A program made the position numbers and the translations under genes. The notes under the pieces are model-generated. The model did no database searches, had not been told where the DNA came from, and saw only the letters and a list, made by a program, of their open reading frames with translations. Below, piece by piece: positions 41,141 to 49,099 of a DNA stretch of 64,000 nt. Numbering within the stretch: position 1 is the stretch's first letter; each line of letters starts with the position of its first letter. The stretch is from Methyloversatilis discipulorum (GTDB lineage Bacteria > Pseudomonadota > Gammaproteobacteria > Burkholderiales > Rhodocyclaceae), in contig NZ_ARVV01000001.1 in the NCBI RefSeq assembly GCF_000385375.1, positions 2,418,001 to 2,482,000 of the forward strand. Direction: 5' to 3'.

Positions 41141-43287
41141 ATGCCCGCAAGCTGGCGCTGCTGCTGATCCTGCTCGCGCTGGTCGGCGCCTTCTTCGTGT
41201 TCGACCTCGGCCGCTTTTTCGATCTCGCCTGGTTCAAGGCGCAACAGCAGATGCTGAACGAGCGCGTCGCCGCTGCGCCGTGGGCGGCGGCAGCGATCTA
41301 CTTCGTGGTCTATGTCGCCGTCACCGCGCTGTCCCTGCCCGGCGCCGCGGTGATGACGCTGGCCGGCGGCGCGCTGTTCGGCTTCTGGGTGGCGCTTGCG
41401 CTGGTGTCCTTCGCCTCCAGCCTGGGCGCCCTGCTCGCCTTCCTGATCGCGCGTTTCCTGCTGCGCGACTGGGTGCAGACCCGGGTCGGCAGGTCGCTCG
41501 ACGCGATCAACCGCGGCATCGAGCGTGACGGCGCCCTCTACCTGTTCACCTTGCGTCTGGTGCCGGCCTTCCCCTTCTTCGTCATCAACCTGGCGATGGC
41601 ACTGACCCGGCTGCCGGCACGCACCTTCTACTGGGTGAGCCAGGTCGGCATGCTGGCCGGTACCGCGGTCTACGTGAATGCGGGCACCCAGCTCGCGCAG
41701 ATCGACTCGCTCGCCGGCATCCTGTCGCCCGGCCTGATCGGCGCCTTCGTACTGCTCGGCCTGTTCCCGCTGATTGCGCGCAGGCTGATAGACATCGTGC
41801 GCGCCCGCGCCGTCTACAAGCGCTGGCCGCGGCCGGCGCGCTTCGACCACAACGTGGTGGTGATCGGCGGCGGCAGCGCCGGGCTGGTCACCGCCTACAT
41901 CGCGGCTGCCGTGAAGGCCAGCGTCGCGCTGATCGAGAAGCACCGCATGGGCGGGGACTGCCTGAACACCGGCTGCGTGCCGTCGAAGGCGCTCATCCGC
42001 TCGGCGCGCTTCATCGCGCAGGCGGCGAAGGCGCAGTCGCTGGGCATGAAGTCGGCGCCGGTCGATTTCGATTTTGCCGACGTGATGGAACGGGTCGCGC
42101 GCGTCGTACGTACGATAGAGCCGCACGACTCGGTCGAACGCTACCGCGCGCTCGGTGTCGAGTGCGTGCAGGGCGATGCACGCATCACCTCGCCATGGAC
42201 AGTCGAGGTCTACGCAGAAGACGGTCGCGCGCGCACGCTGAGCGCACGCAACATCGTCATCGCCGCCGGCGCCCGACCCTTCGTGCCGCCGATACCGGGC
42301 ATAGACCGGATCGAGGTACTGACCTCGGACACCGTGTGGTCACTGCGCACGCTGCCGCAACGCCTGCTGGTACTGGGCGGCGGGCCGATAGGGTGCGAGC
42401 TGGCGCAGGCCTTCGCCCGCTTCGGTGCGACGGTGACCCAGGTCGAGATGGCAGAGCGGCTGATGCTGCGCGAGGATCCCGAAGTGTCGGCGCTGGTCGA
42501 GAAACAGTTCGCCGCCGATGGTGTGCAGGTGCTCACCCGGCACAAGGCGGCACGCTTCGCGCTCGAGGGCGACGAGCGCGTGCTGTACGCCGAAGGCCCG
42601 GCCGGCGAAGTGCGTATCGTCTTCGACGCGCTGCTGTGCGCGGTCGGCCGCACGCCGAACGTGAGCGGCTACGGGCTGGAGGAACTGGGCATCGCGCTGC
42701 GCCCGAACCGCACGGTCGACACCAACGACTACCTGCAGACGCTGTATCCCAACATCTACGCCTGCGGCGACGTGACCGGCCCTTACCAGTTCACCCACAT
42801 GGCGGCGCATCAGGCCTGGTATGCGGCGGTCAATGCGCTGTTCGGCCGCTTCCGCCGTTTCCGCGTGGACTATTCGGTCGTCCCCTGGGCCACCTTCACC
42901 GAACCCGAGGTGGCCCGCGTCGGCCTCAACGAAAGCGAAGCCACTGAAAAGGGCGTGCCCTTCGAGGTGACCGTCTATGGCCTCGACGACCTCGACCGCG
43001 CGATCGCCGACGAGGCCGCACACGGCTTCGTCAAAGTGCTGACGGTGCCCGGCCGCGACCGCATCCTGGGTGTCACCATCGTCGGCGAACACGCCGGCGA
43101 ACTGATCGCCGAATACGTGCTGGCCATGCGCCACGGACTGGGTCTGAACAAGCTGCTGGGCACGATACACATCTACCCGACCATGAACGAGGCGAACAAG
43201 TACGCCGCCGGCGTCTGGAAGCGCGCGCACGCGCCGCGGAAGCTGCTCGAATGGGTCGGCCGCTATCACGCATGGATGCGCGGGTGA
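41137..43287 (+). CDS. TVP38/TMEM64 membrane domain fused to a disulfide-reductase flavoprotein
   Basis: Residues 1-230 form a DedA/TVP38-like membrane domain with several helices (SLPGAAVMTLAGGALFGFWVALAL, and FPFFVINLAMALTRL). Residues 245-716 are a pyridine nucleotide-disulfide oxidoreductase like mercuric reductase or dihydrolipoamide dehydrogenase. It has FAD motif VVIGGGSAGL, redox pair Cys275/Cys280 in GGDCLNTGCVPSK, NAD(P) motif LGGGPIGCELAQ, and C-terminal HIYPTMNEA in place of the usual HAHPT. The C-terminal mercury-binding CC is absent. It is thus a membrane-tethered thiol/disulfide reductase in the operon. Confidence 0.9.
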   Translation: MNARKLALLLILLALVGAFFVFDLGRFFDLAWFKAQQQMLNERVAAAPWAAAAIYFVVYVAVTALSLPGAAVMTLAGGALFGFWVALALVSFASSLGALLAFLIARFLLRDWVQTRVGRSLDAINRGIERDGALYLFTLRLVPAFPFFVINLAMALTRLPARTFYWVSQVGMLAGTAVYVNAGTQLAQIDSLAGILSPGLIGAFVLLGLFPLIARRLIDIVRARAVYKRWPRPARFDHNVVVIGGGSAGLVTAYIAAAVKASVALIEKHRMGGDCLNTGCVPSKALIRSARFIAQAAKAQSLGMKSAPVDFDFADVMERVARVVRTIEPHDSVERYRALGVECVQGDARITSPWTVEVYAEDGRARTLSARNIVIAAGARPFVPPIPGIDRIEVLTSDTVWSLRTLPQRLLVLGGGPIGCELAQAFARFGATVTQVEMAERLMLREDPEVSALVEKQFAADGVQVLTRHKAARFALEGDERVLYAEGPAGEVRIVFDALLCAVGRTPNVSGYGLEELGIALRPNRTVDTNDYLQTLYPNIYACGDVTGPYQFTHMAAHQAWYAAVNALFGRFRRFRVDYSVVPWATFTEPEVARVGLNESEATEKGVPFEVTVYGLDDLDRAIADEAAHGFVKVLTVPGRDRILGVTIVGEHAGELIAEYVLAMRHGLGLNKLLGTIHIYPTMNEANKYAAGVWKRAHAPRKLLEWVGRYHAWMRG

Positions 43288-43970
43288 GCCGGCTGTCCAT
43301 CGTCGTGCCGGTGCTGGACGAGGCGCCGGGCATCGTCGCGACGCTGCAGGCACTGCAGCCGCTGCGCGCATCCGGCGCGCAGATCGTCGTTGCCGACGGC
43401 GGCAGCCGCGACGACAGCTGCGCGCTGGCGCGGCCCTTGTGCGATGTGCTCGTCGTGTCGTCACGCGGCCGCGCGCTGCAGATGAATGCCGGCGCTGCGC
43501 ATGCCCGCGGCGAGGTGCTGCTCTTCCTGCACGCCGACAGCACGCTGCCGGACGGCGCGCCCTTGCTGATCGACAACGCGCTCGACAGCGGTGCGCAGTG
43601 GGGCCGCTTCGACGTCGCGATCGAAGGCCGTTCTCCGCTGCTGCGCGTGGTCGCCTTCATGATGAATCTGCGCTCGCGCCTGAGCGGCATCGCGACTGGC
43701 GACCAGGCGATGTTCTGTACGCGCGCGCTGTTCGATCACCTGGGCGGCTTCGCGCCGATCGCGCTGATGGAAGACATCGATTTCTCGCGCCGCGCACTGA
43801 GCCTCAGCGCGCCTGCCTGTCTGCGCGCACGCGTGCGCACCTCGGGACGCCGCTGGGAGAAGCACGGCGTGCTGCGCACCGTGTGGCTGATGTGGCGGCT
43901 GCGCCTGCGCTATTTTTTCGGTGCCGACCCGCAGACGCTGGCGCGCAGCTACCGGCCGCACCATGACTGA
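43272..43970 (+). CDS. TIGR04283-type glycosyltransferase (family 2 fold)
   Basis: The 232-residue GT-A enzyme has the N-terminal nucleotide-sugar site LSIVVPVLDEAPGIVATLQALQPL, then VVADGGSRDDS and the DxD-like HADSTLP. TGDQAMFCTRALFDHLGGFAPIALMEDIDFSRR is typical of TIGR04283, the rSAM/selenodomain-associated transferase 2. A GTG at 43284 (GTGA overlap) is an alternative start to ATG 43272. It should transfer a sugar to an unknown operon intermediate. Confidence 0.87.
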   Translation: MDARVSRLSIVVPVLDEAPGIVATLQALQPLRASGAQIVVADGGSRDDSCALARPLCDVLVVSSRGRALQMNAGAAHARGEVLLFLHADSTLPDGAPLLIDNALDSGAQWGRFDVAIEGRSPLLRVVAFMMNLRSRLSGIATGDQAMFCTRALFDHLGGFAPIALMEDIDFSRRALSLSAPACLRARVRTSGRRWEKHGVLRTVWLMWRLRLRYFFGADPQTLARSYRPHHD

Positions 43971-44592
43971 GTCGACGGCGGTACTGGTGTTTGCCCGCGC
44001 GCCGGTGCCGGGCGCTGCAAAGACGCGGCTGATGCCGGCGCTCGGCGCCGACGGCGCGGCGCGCGCCAGCGCGGCCCTGACACGGCGTGCGCTGCGCACC
44101 GCGGCCGATGCACGCCTTGGCGCAGTCGAACTGTGGTGCGCGCCCGACTGCAGCCACCCCTTCTTCGCCGACTGCGCTTTCGAGTTCGGGGTCACGCTGC
44201 ATGCGCAGTCGGCGGGCGACGTCGGCCAGCGCATGGCGCAGGCCTTCGACGACGCACTGGGGCGGCATGCGCGGGTGGTACTGATCGGCGCCGACGCGGT
44301 GTCGCTGCAGGCGGCCGATCTGGCCGCCGCGGCAATGGCGCTGAACGGGCACGACGCGGCCTTTGCGCCGGCCGAGGACGGCGGCTACCTGCTGGTCGCG
44401 CTGCGCAGCCGGCAGCCCGCCTTGTTCGACGGCCCGGCCTGGGGCAGCTCGTCGGTATGGACGCAGACCTGTGCACGCCTCGACGCGCAGGGTCTGCGCA
44501 CCTGCGTGCTGCCGACCGGCTACGACGTCGATCACCCGGCCGACTGGCAGCGCGCGCTGCGCGAGGGCCTGCTGGAGGGCGGCGCATGCTGA
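43963..44592 (+). CDS. TIGR04282-type transferase (DUF2064)
   Basis: The 209-residue protein has a nucleotidyl/glycosyltransferase-like fold, with N-terminal VLVFARAPVPGAAKTRLMPALG and the acidic metal site LIGADAVSLQ. The APAEDGGYLLVALR motif is near residue 140, and a WGSSSVW segment follows. It matches TIGR04282, rSAM/selenodomain-associated transferase 1. It overlaps the preceding glycosyltransferase by 8 bases and the next gene by 7. The two transferases probably act in sequence. Confidence 0.87.
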   Translation: MTESTAVLVFARAPVPGAAKTRLMPALGADGAARASAALTRRALRTAADARLGAVELWCAPDCSHPFFADCAFEFGVTLHAQSAGDVGQRMAQAFDDALGRHARVVLIGADAVSLQAADLAAAAMALNGHDAAFAPAEDGGYLLVALRSRQPALFDGPAWGSSSVWTQTCARLDAQGLRTCVLPTGYDVDHPADWQRALREGLLEGGAC

Positions 44593-45317
44593 CCCGCCTG
44601 CGCCTGCTGCTGTGGGCGACTGCGCTGGCGCTGGCCGGCGAAGTGTGTGCGGGCGGCGCGCTGCCGCGCTTTTCGGCGCAGTCCGCTGGTGCCGCCATCG
44701 CCGGCTGGACACCGTGGACGCTGGGCGGCAAGGCCGCGCCCGCGGATTTCCGCCTGACCGGACTGGACGGGCAGACGGTACTGCGCGCCGAAGCCGTCAA
44801 TGCCGCGTCGGCGCTGATCCACGCCGGTCGCTTCGACACCGCCGCAACACCCTGGCTGAACTGGCGCTGGCGCGCCGACCGCCTGCCGACCGGCAACCGC
44901 TTCGCGACGCGCGACGGCGACGACTACGTGCTGCGCGTCTATGTGCTGTTCGACTACGACATCGCCAAGCTGCCCTTCGGCGCCCGCACGAAGCTGCGCA
45001 TCGCCCGCGCGCTGCACGGCGATCAGGTGCCCGCCGCGGTGCTCTGCTACGTGTGGGACAACCGCGTGCAACCCGGCACGCGCGCCTGGAGTGCCTACAC
45101 CGACCGCGTGCGCATGATCGCGGTGGAAGGCGACGGCTCGCCGACCGGTGTCTGGCGCAGCGCCAGCCGCAATCTGCGCGACGACTTCCGCGAAGCCTTC
45201 GGCGAGGACGCTCCGCCGGTCATCGGCGTCGTCGTCGCGGCCGATACCGACAACACCGCCGGCAGTTCGCTCGGCCATTTCGGCGACCTGTCGCTCGACG
45301 CCCAGCCGCTGCCATGA
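44586..45317 (+). CDS. DUF3047 exported protein
   Basis: The 243-residue protein starts with a signal peptide (MLTRLRLLLWATALALAGEVCAG). A beta-rich DUF3047 domain follows: PWLNWRWRADRLPTGN, DYVLRVYVLFDYD, VLCYVWDNR and VIGVVVAADTDNTAGSSLGHFGDL. No enzymatic activity is known for the family. Its signal peptide places one product of the operon in the periplasm or outer envelope. It overlaps both neighbours (7 and 4 bases). Confidence 0.85.
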   Translation: MLTRLRLLLWATALALAGEVCAGGALPRFSAQSAGAAIAGWTPWTLGGKAAPADFRLTGLDGQTVLRAEAVNAASALIHAGRFDTAATPWLNWRWRADRLPTGNRFATRDGDDYVLRVYVLFDYDIAKLPFGARTKLRIARALHGDQVPAAVLCYVWDNRVQPGTRAWSAYTDRVRMIAVEGDGSPTGVWRSASRNLRDDFREAFGEDAPPVIGVVVAADTDNTAGSSLGHFGDLSLDAQPLP

Positions 45318-46411
45318 CAAAGCTGGTGCTGCTCGGCGGTGGCCACGCCCACCTCTTCGTGCTCGAAGCCTTCGCCCGGCAGCGGCCGGATGCCGACATC
45401 AGGCTGATCACGCCCGAGGCGCTGACGCCCTACTCCGGCATGCTGCCGGGCGTACTGGCCGGTCATTACCGCGCGCGCCAGGCCTGCATCGACCTGCGGC
45501 CGCTGGCCGACCGTGCGGCTTGTCTGCTGACGCTGGACAGCGCGGTCGGGCTCGATGCCGCGCGTCGCCGGATCACGCTGACCGGCGGCGAAGTGATCGA
45601 CTACGACCTGCTGTCCATGGATACCGGCTCGACACCCCGTCGCCCCGATGTGCCGGGTGCGGCCGAGAACGCACACGCGGTGAAACCGATAGCCGGCCTG
45701 CTCGCGCGCTGCGCTGACGCGGTGCCGCGCGCCATCGCCGTGCTGGGCGCAGGTGCCGCCGGCGTCGAAGTGGCGATGGCGCTGCATTACCGCTGGCCGG
45801 CAGCACGCTGCTCGCTGGTCGAACGCGGCACGGCGCCGCTCGAAGGTCTTGGCGCGCGGCTGCAGCGCAGCGTCGGTGCCGAACTTGCGCACCAGCAGAT
45901 CGAGGTCGTCGCCGGTGCCGAAATCACGCGGATCGACGCGAGCGCCATCGGGCTGGAAGACGGCCGCACCATCGCCAGCGATTTCACCGTGCTCGCCACC
46001 GGCGCCGCCGCACCCGCCTGGCTGCGGGACAGCGGACTGGCGCTCGACGCGCGCGGCTTCATCGAGGTCGGTGCCACGCTGCAGTCGACCTCGCACCCCG
46101 AGGTGTTTGCCGCCGGCGACGTCGCAACACTGAGTGCTTCGCCGCGACCGAAGTCCGGTGTCTATGCGGTACGCGCCGGGCCTCCGCTGGCCACCAACAT
46201 CGCACGCATGCTGGCCGGCCAGCCGCCGCTCGACTGGCACGCGCAGCGGCACGCACTGATGCTGCTCGCCTGCGGCCGCCGCCACGCCATCGCCGCCCGC
46301 GGCGGATGGGTGCTCAAGGGCGACTGGGTATGGCGCTGGAAGGACGCGATAGACCGCGGCTTCGTGCGCCGTTTCGATCCGCGGGCCGATATTGCGGCTG
46401 ACATGGGCTGA
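45314..46411 (+). CDS. FAD oxidoreductase of the Nterm-to-SelD type
   Basis: The 365-residue flavoprotein starts MTKLVLLGGGHAHLFVLEAF, the FAD-binding signature of NDH-2-like domains often fused to selenophosphate synthetase (TIGR03169). ALTPYSGMLPGVLAGHY, the second Rossmann motif AVLGAGAAGVEVAMAL and FAAGDVA are present. Here it stands alone: no SelD domain follows, and the next 200 bases hold only REPs. It is the last gene of the operon (ATGA overlap with DUF3047). The electron acceptor is unknown. Confidence 0.87.
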   Translation: MTKLVLLGGGHAHLFVLEAFARQRPDADIRLITPEALTPYSGMLPGVLAGHYRARQACIDLRPLADRAACLLTLDSAVGLDAARRRITLTGGEVIDYDLLSMDTGSTPRRPDVPGAAENAHAVKPIAGLLARCADAVPRAIAVLGAGAAGVEVAMALHYRWPAARCSLVERGTAPLEGLGARLQRSVGAELAHQQIEVVAGAEITRIDASAIGLEDGRTIASDFTVLATGAAAPAWLRDSGLALDARGFIEVGATLQSTSHPEVFAAGDVATLSASPRPKSGVYAVRAGPPLATNIARMLAGQPPLDWHAQRHALMLLACGRRHAIAARGGWVLKGDWVWRWKDAIDRGFVRRFDPRADIAADMG

Positions 46412-46442
46412 GCGAGGGCAGAGGCACCGCGCGTGTGCGGAA

Positions 46443-46470
46443 GCCGTGTCGCGGCCAAGGCCGCTCCCAC
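46443..46470 (+). repeat. REP element, copy 1
   Basis: This element has palindrome GCGGCC-AA-GGCCGC plus the TCCCAC tail. A 25-base stretch, 46443-46467, is identical to 46571-46595. It lies after the operon end at 46411. Confidence 0.85.
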
Positions 46471-46514
46471 AAGGGGAGGCGCCCGATCCGTGGCCGGAGC
46501 CCGGTCGGGGCTCC

Positions 46515-46537
46515 GTGGGAGGGGTCTTGACCCCGAC
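46515..46537 (-). repeat. REP element, inverted, variant stem
   Basis: GTGGGAG, GGGTC, TT, GACCC, CGAC reads in the opposite orientation to copies 1 and 3 and has a different but still self-complementary stem. A second hairpin (GGAGCCC/GGGCTCC, 46496-46514) abuts it. Confidence 0.8.
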
Positions 46538-46570
46538 AGCAGCCTGAATCGAAGCCTGCAGTATGAAGCG

Positions 46571-46596
46571 GCCGTGTCGCGGCCAAGGCCGCTCCA
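46571..46596 (+). repeat. REP element, copy 3
   Basis: This is a direct repeat of copy 1, identical over 25 bases, 128 bases away. It lies 30 bases before the ybbA stop, between convergent genes. Confidence 0.85.
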
Positions 46597-46625
46597 ACGA
46601 TCCGCGCACGGGCACGCTCAGGCCG

Positions 46626-47315
46626 CTACGCCATCATCCGCCCGGCAGACAGCCGGATGCGCCGGCTGCAGCGCGCAGCGAGCGCTTCGTCGTGCGTCAC
46701 CAGCACCAGGGTCGTGCCCTGTTCGGCGTTCATTTCGAACATCAGGTCGATGATGGAGGCACCGGTCGCCGCGTCGAGATTGCCGGTCGGTTCGTCGGCC
46801 AGCAGCAGCTGCGGCTCGGGCGCGAAGGCGCGGGCAAGCGCGACGCGCTGCTGTTCGCCGCCCGAAAGCTGACGCGGATAATGGGTCAGCCGGCTGCCGA
46901 GGCCGACACGTTCGAGCAACGCGACCGAGCGCTCGCGCACGCGCTCGGCATTGGCCAGTTCCAGCGGCAGCATGACGTTCTCGAGCGCGGTCAGTGCCGG
47001 CAGCAGCTGGAAGGACTGGAACACGAAGCCCACCTTGTCACCGCGCAGTTCGGCCCGCGCGTCCTCGTCGAGCGCGAAGATGTCCTGACCGGCGATGCGA
47101 ACCGAACCGCTACTCGGCAGGTCAAGACCGGCAAGCAGCCCGAGCAGCGTCGACTTGCCCGAACCGCTGGCACCGACGATGGCCAAGGCCTCGCCGGCAC
47201 CGACCTCGAAGGCGATATCCTGAAGGATCTGCAGCGGCGCATTGCCGCTGCTGACCTGTTTTCCCAGCCCGCTGACTTCGAGCAGCGGGCCTGATTGCGG
47301 AGTGTCTGTAGGCAT
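46626..47315 (-). CDS. ybbA: ABC transporter ATP-binding protein, YbbA/LolD type
   Basis: The 229-residue ATPase has Walker [19 protein letters not shown], signature [17 protein letters not shown], Walker [13 protein letters not shown] and H-loop VTHDE, with the MacB/LolD pattern [12 protein letters not shown]. Its position divergent from tesA matches ybbA. The permease gene ybbP, normally next, is absent: the following gene is convergent and belongs to the arsS operon. The start codon shares a CATG with tesA; an upstream in-frame ATG exists inside tesA. Confidence 0.87.
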   Translation of the reverse strand: MPTDTPQSGPLLEVSGLGKQVSSGNAPLQILQDIAFEVGAGEALAIVGASGSGKSTLLGLLAGLDLPSSGSVRIAGQDIFALDEDARAELRGDKVGFVFQSFQLLPALTALENVMLPLELANAERVRERSVALLERVGLGSRLTHYPRQLSGGEQQRVALARAFAPEPQLLLADEPTGNLDAATGASIIDLMFEMNAEQGTTLVLVTHDEALAARCSRRIRLSAGRMMA

Positions 47316-47937
47316 GAAGAAGCTTTTCTGGTCCCTGTTCGTCCTGTTGTTCGCCGCCATGCCCGTCGCCGCGCAGACCGTGCTGGTGGTCGGCGACAGC
47401 CTGTCGGCCGGCTACGGCCTGCGCCAGCAGGAGGCCTGGCCGGTATTGCTCGGCGACAGGCTGAAGCAGTCCGGTTACGGTCATGCGGTGGTCAATGCCA
47501 GCACCAGCGGCGACACCACCGCCAACGGATTGTCGCGCATCGACGCCGCACTGGCCGCGCACAAGCCTGCCATCGTCATCATCGCACTCGGCGCCAATGA
47601 CGGCCTGCGCGGCCTGTCGCTGAAAACGATGCGCGACAACCTGGAAAGCATGACGCGCAAGGCGCAGGCTGGAGGCGCCAAGGTGCTGATCGCCGGCATG
47701 CAGCTGCCGCCGAACTACGGCCCCGACTACACGCAAAAGTTCGCCGCCACCTTTTCCGAGGTGGCAAAGTCCACCGGCTCGGCGCTGCTGCCCTTCCTGC
47801 TCGACGGCTTCGCCACCGATCCGCAGCAGTTTCTGCCGGACGGCATCCATCCTGTTGCTGCGGCGCAGCCGCGCATCGTGGACAATGTATGGACGCCGCT
47901 CCGCTCCCTGATCGGCAAGCCGCTGGCGCGGCGCTGA
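47314..47937 (+). CDS. tesA: Arylesterase / thioesterase I (SGNH hydrolase)
   Basis: TesA is a periplasmic lysophospholipase/acyl-thioesterase. The 207-residue precursor has a signal peptide ending near PVAAQTVLVVG. The SGNH blocks are VVGDSLSAGYGL (serine), the glycine in TSGDTTANGL, GANDGLRG, and DGIHPVAAAQ with catalytic Asp and His. A GGAG lies about 11 bases before the ATG. It is divergent from ybbA, as in E. coli. Confidence 0.93.
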   Translation: MKKLFWSLFVLLFAAMPVAAQTVLVVGDSLSAGYGLRQQEAWPVLLGDRLKQSGYGHAVVNASTSGDTTANGLSRIDAALAAHKPAIVIIALGANDGLRGLSLKTMRDNLESMTRKAQAGGAKVLIAGMQLPPNYGPDYTQKFAATFSEVAKSTGSALLPFLLDGFATDPQQFLPDGIHPVAAAQPRIVDNVWTPLRSLIGKPLARR

Positions 47938-47980
47938 GCGCGCCGCCGCGCACACCACGAACAGACAGGACATCCGCTGC

Positions 47981-49099
47981 ATGAACGCCCCTTCCGGCCA
48001 GCGCCGCCCGGCCGGCATCGCCCAGGTCGACCAGCTGTACGGCTTCGACGCCATCATCGACACCCGTTCGCCCGCCGAATTCGCACTCGACCATGTACCG
48101 GGCGCCATCAACTGCCCGGCGCTCGACAACGAACAGCGGGCGGAGATCGGCACGCTCTACAAGCAGGTGTCGCCCTTTGTCGCGAGGCGTCGCGGCGCGG
48201 CGCTGGTGGCGATCAACATCGGCCGTCACCTGCTCGAACGCTTCCAGGACAAGGGGCCGGACTGGCGGCCGCTGATCTACTGCTGGCGCGGCGGCAAGCG
48301 CAGCGGCGCCTTCGTCACCATATTCCGTCAGGTCGGCTGGGACGCCCACCAGCTCGACGGCGGCTACAAGGCCTACCGGCGCGAAGTGCTGGCACGGCTG
48401 GCGGCACTGCCGGCCGCCTTCGACTTCCGCGTCGTCAGCGGCCCGACCGGCAGCGCGAAGAGCCGCGTGCTCGAACGCCTTGCCGCACGCGGCGAACAGG
48501 TGCTGGATCTGGAAGCGCTGGCGGCGCACAAGGGCTCGGTGCTCGGTCGCCAGCCCGGCGTCGACCAGCCACCGCAGAAACTGTTCGAGTCGCGCCTGCT
48601 GCACGCGCTGTCGGCGCTCGACCCGGCGCGCCCGGTGTTCGCCGAGGCGGAAAGCCGCCGCATCGGTCTGGTCACTGTGCCGGACGCGCTGATCGAGCGG
48701 TTACGCGCCGCACCCTGCATCCGCATCGACGTGCCGGCTACGGCGCGCACCGAATTCCTGCTGCGCGACTACGACTACATGACGCAGGACGCCGAGTCGC
48801 TGATCGAGCGGCTGGAGCGCCTGACCGAGCTGCGCGGCCGCGACACCGTGGCGGCGTGGTCCGCACTCGCGCGTTCGGGGCAGTGGGCCGAGCTGGTTGC
48901 GAGCCTGCTCGGACAGCACTACGACCCGCTGTACCGCCGCTCGCAGTCGAACAACTTCAGCCGCCACACCGATGCCCCGACCGTCGCCGCCGAGCGGCTG
49001 GACGATGCCGGCATCGATAGTCTGGCCGGGCAGATCGCAGTCGCCTCGGGTCAGTTCAGCACCGGCAGCACGTCCGAGCGCACCGCGCAGATGCGCTGA
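47981..49099 (+). CDS. mnmH: tRNA 2-selenouridine synthase
   Basis: MnmH/SelU converts 2-thiouridine at the wobble position of certain tRNAs to 2-selenouridine, using selenophosphate and a geranylated intermediate. The 372-residue protein has an N-terminal rhodanese domain with Cys in IYCWRGGKRSG, then a P-loop domain with GPTGSAKSRVL (Ala where the third Gly is common). SelD must exist elsewhere in the genome for it to work. Its 3' end overlaps the convergent methyltransferase by 49 bases. Confidence 0.92.
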   Translation: MNAPSGQRRPAGIAQVDQLYGFDAIIDTRSPAEFALDHVPGAINCPALDNEQRAEIGTLYKQVSPFVARRRGAALVAINIGRHLLERFQDKGPDWRPLIYCWRGGKRSGAFVTIFRQVGWDAHQLDGGYKAYRREVLARLAALPAAFDFRVVSGPTGSAKSRVLERLAARGEQVLDLEALAAHKGSVLGRQPGVDQPPQKLFESRLLHALSALDPARPVFAEAESRRIGLVTVPDALIERLRAAPCIRIDVPATARTEFLLRDYDYMTQDAESLIERLERLTELRGRDTVAAWSALARSGQWAELVASLLGQHYDPLYRRSQSNNFSRHTDAPTVAAERLDDAGIDSLAGQIAVASGQFSTGSTSERTAQMR

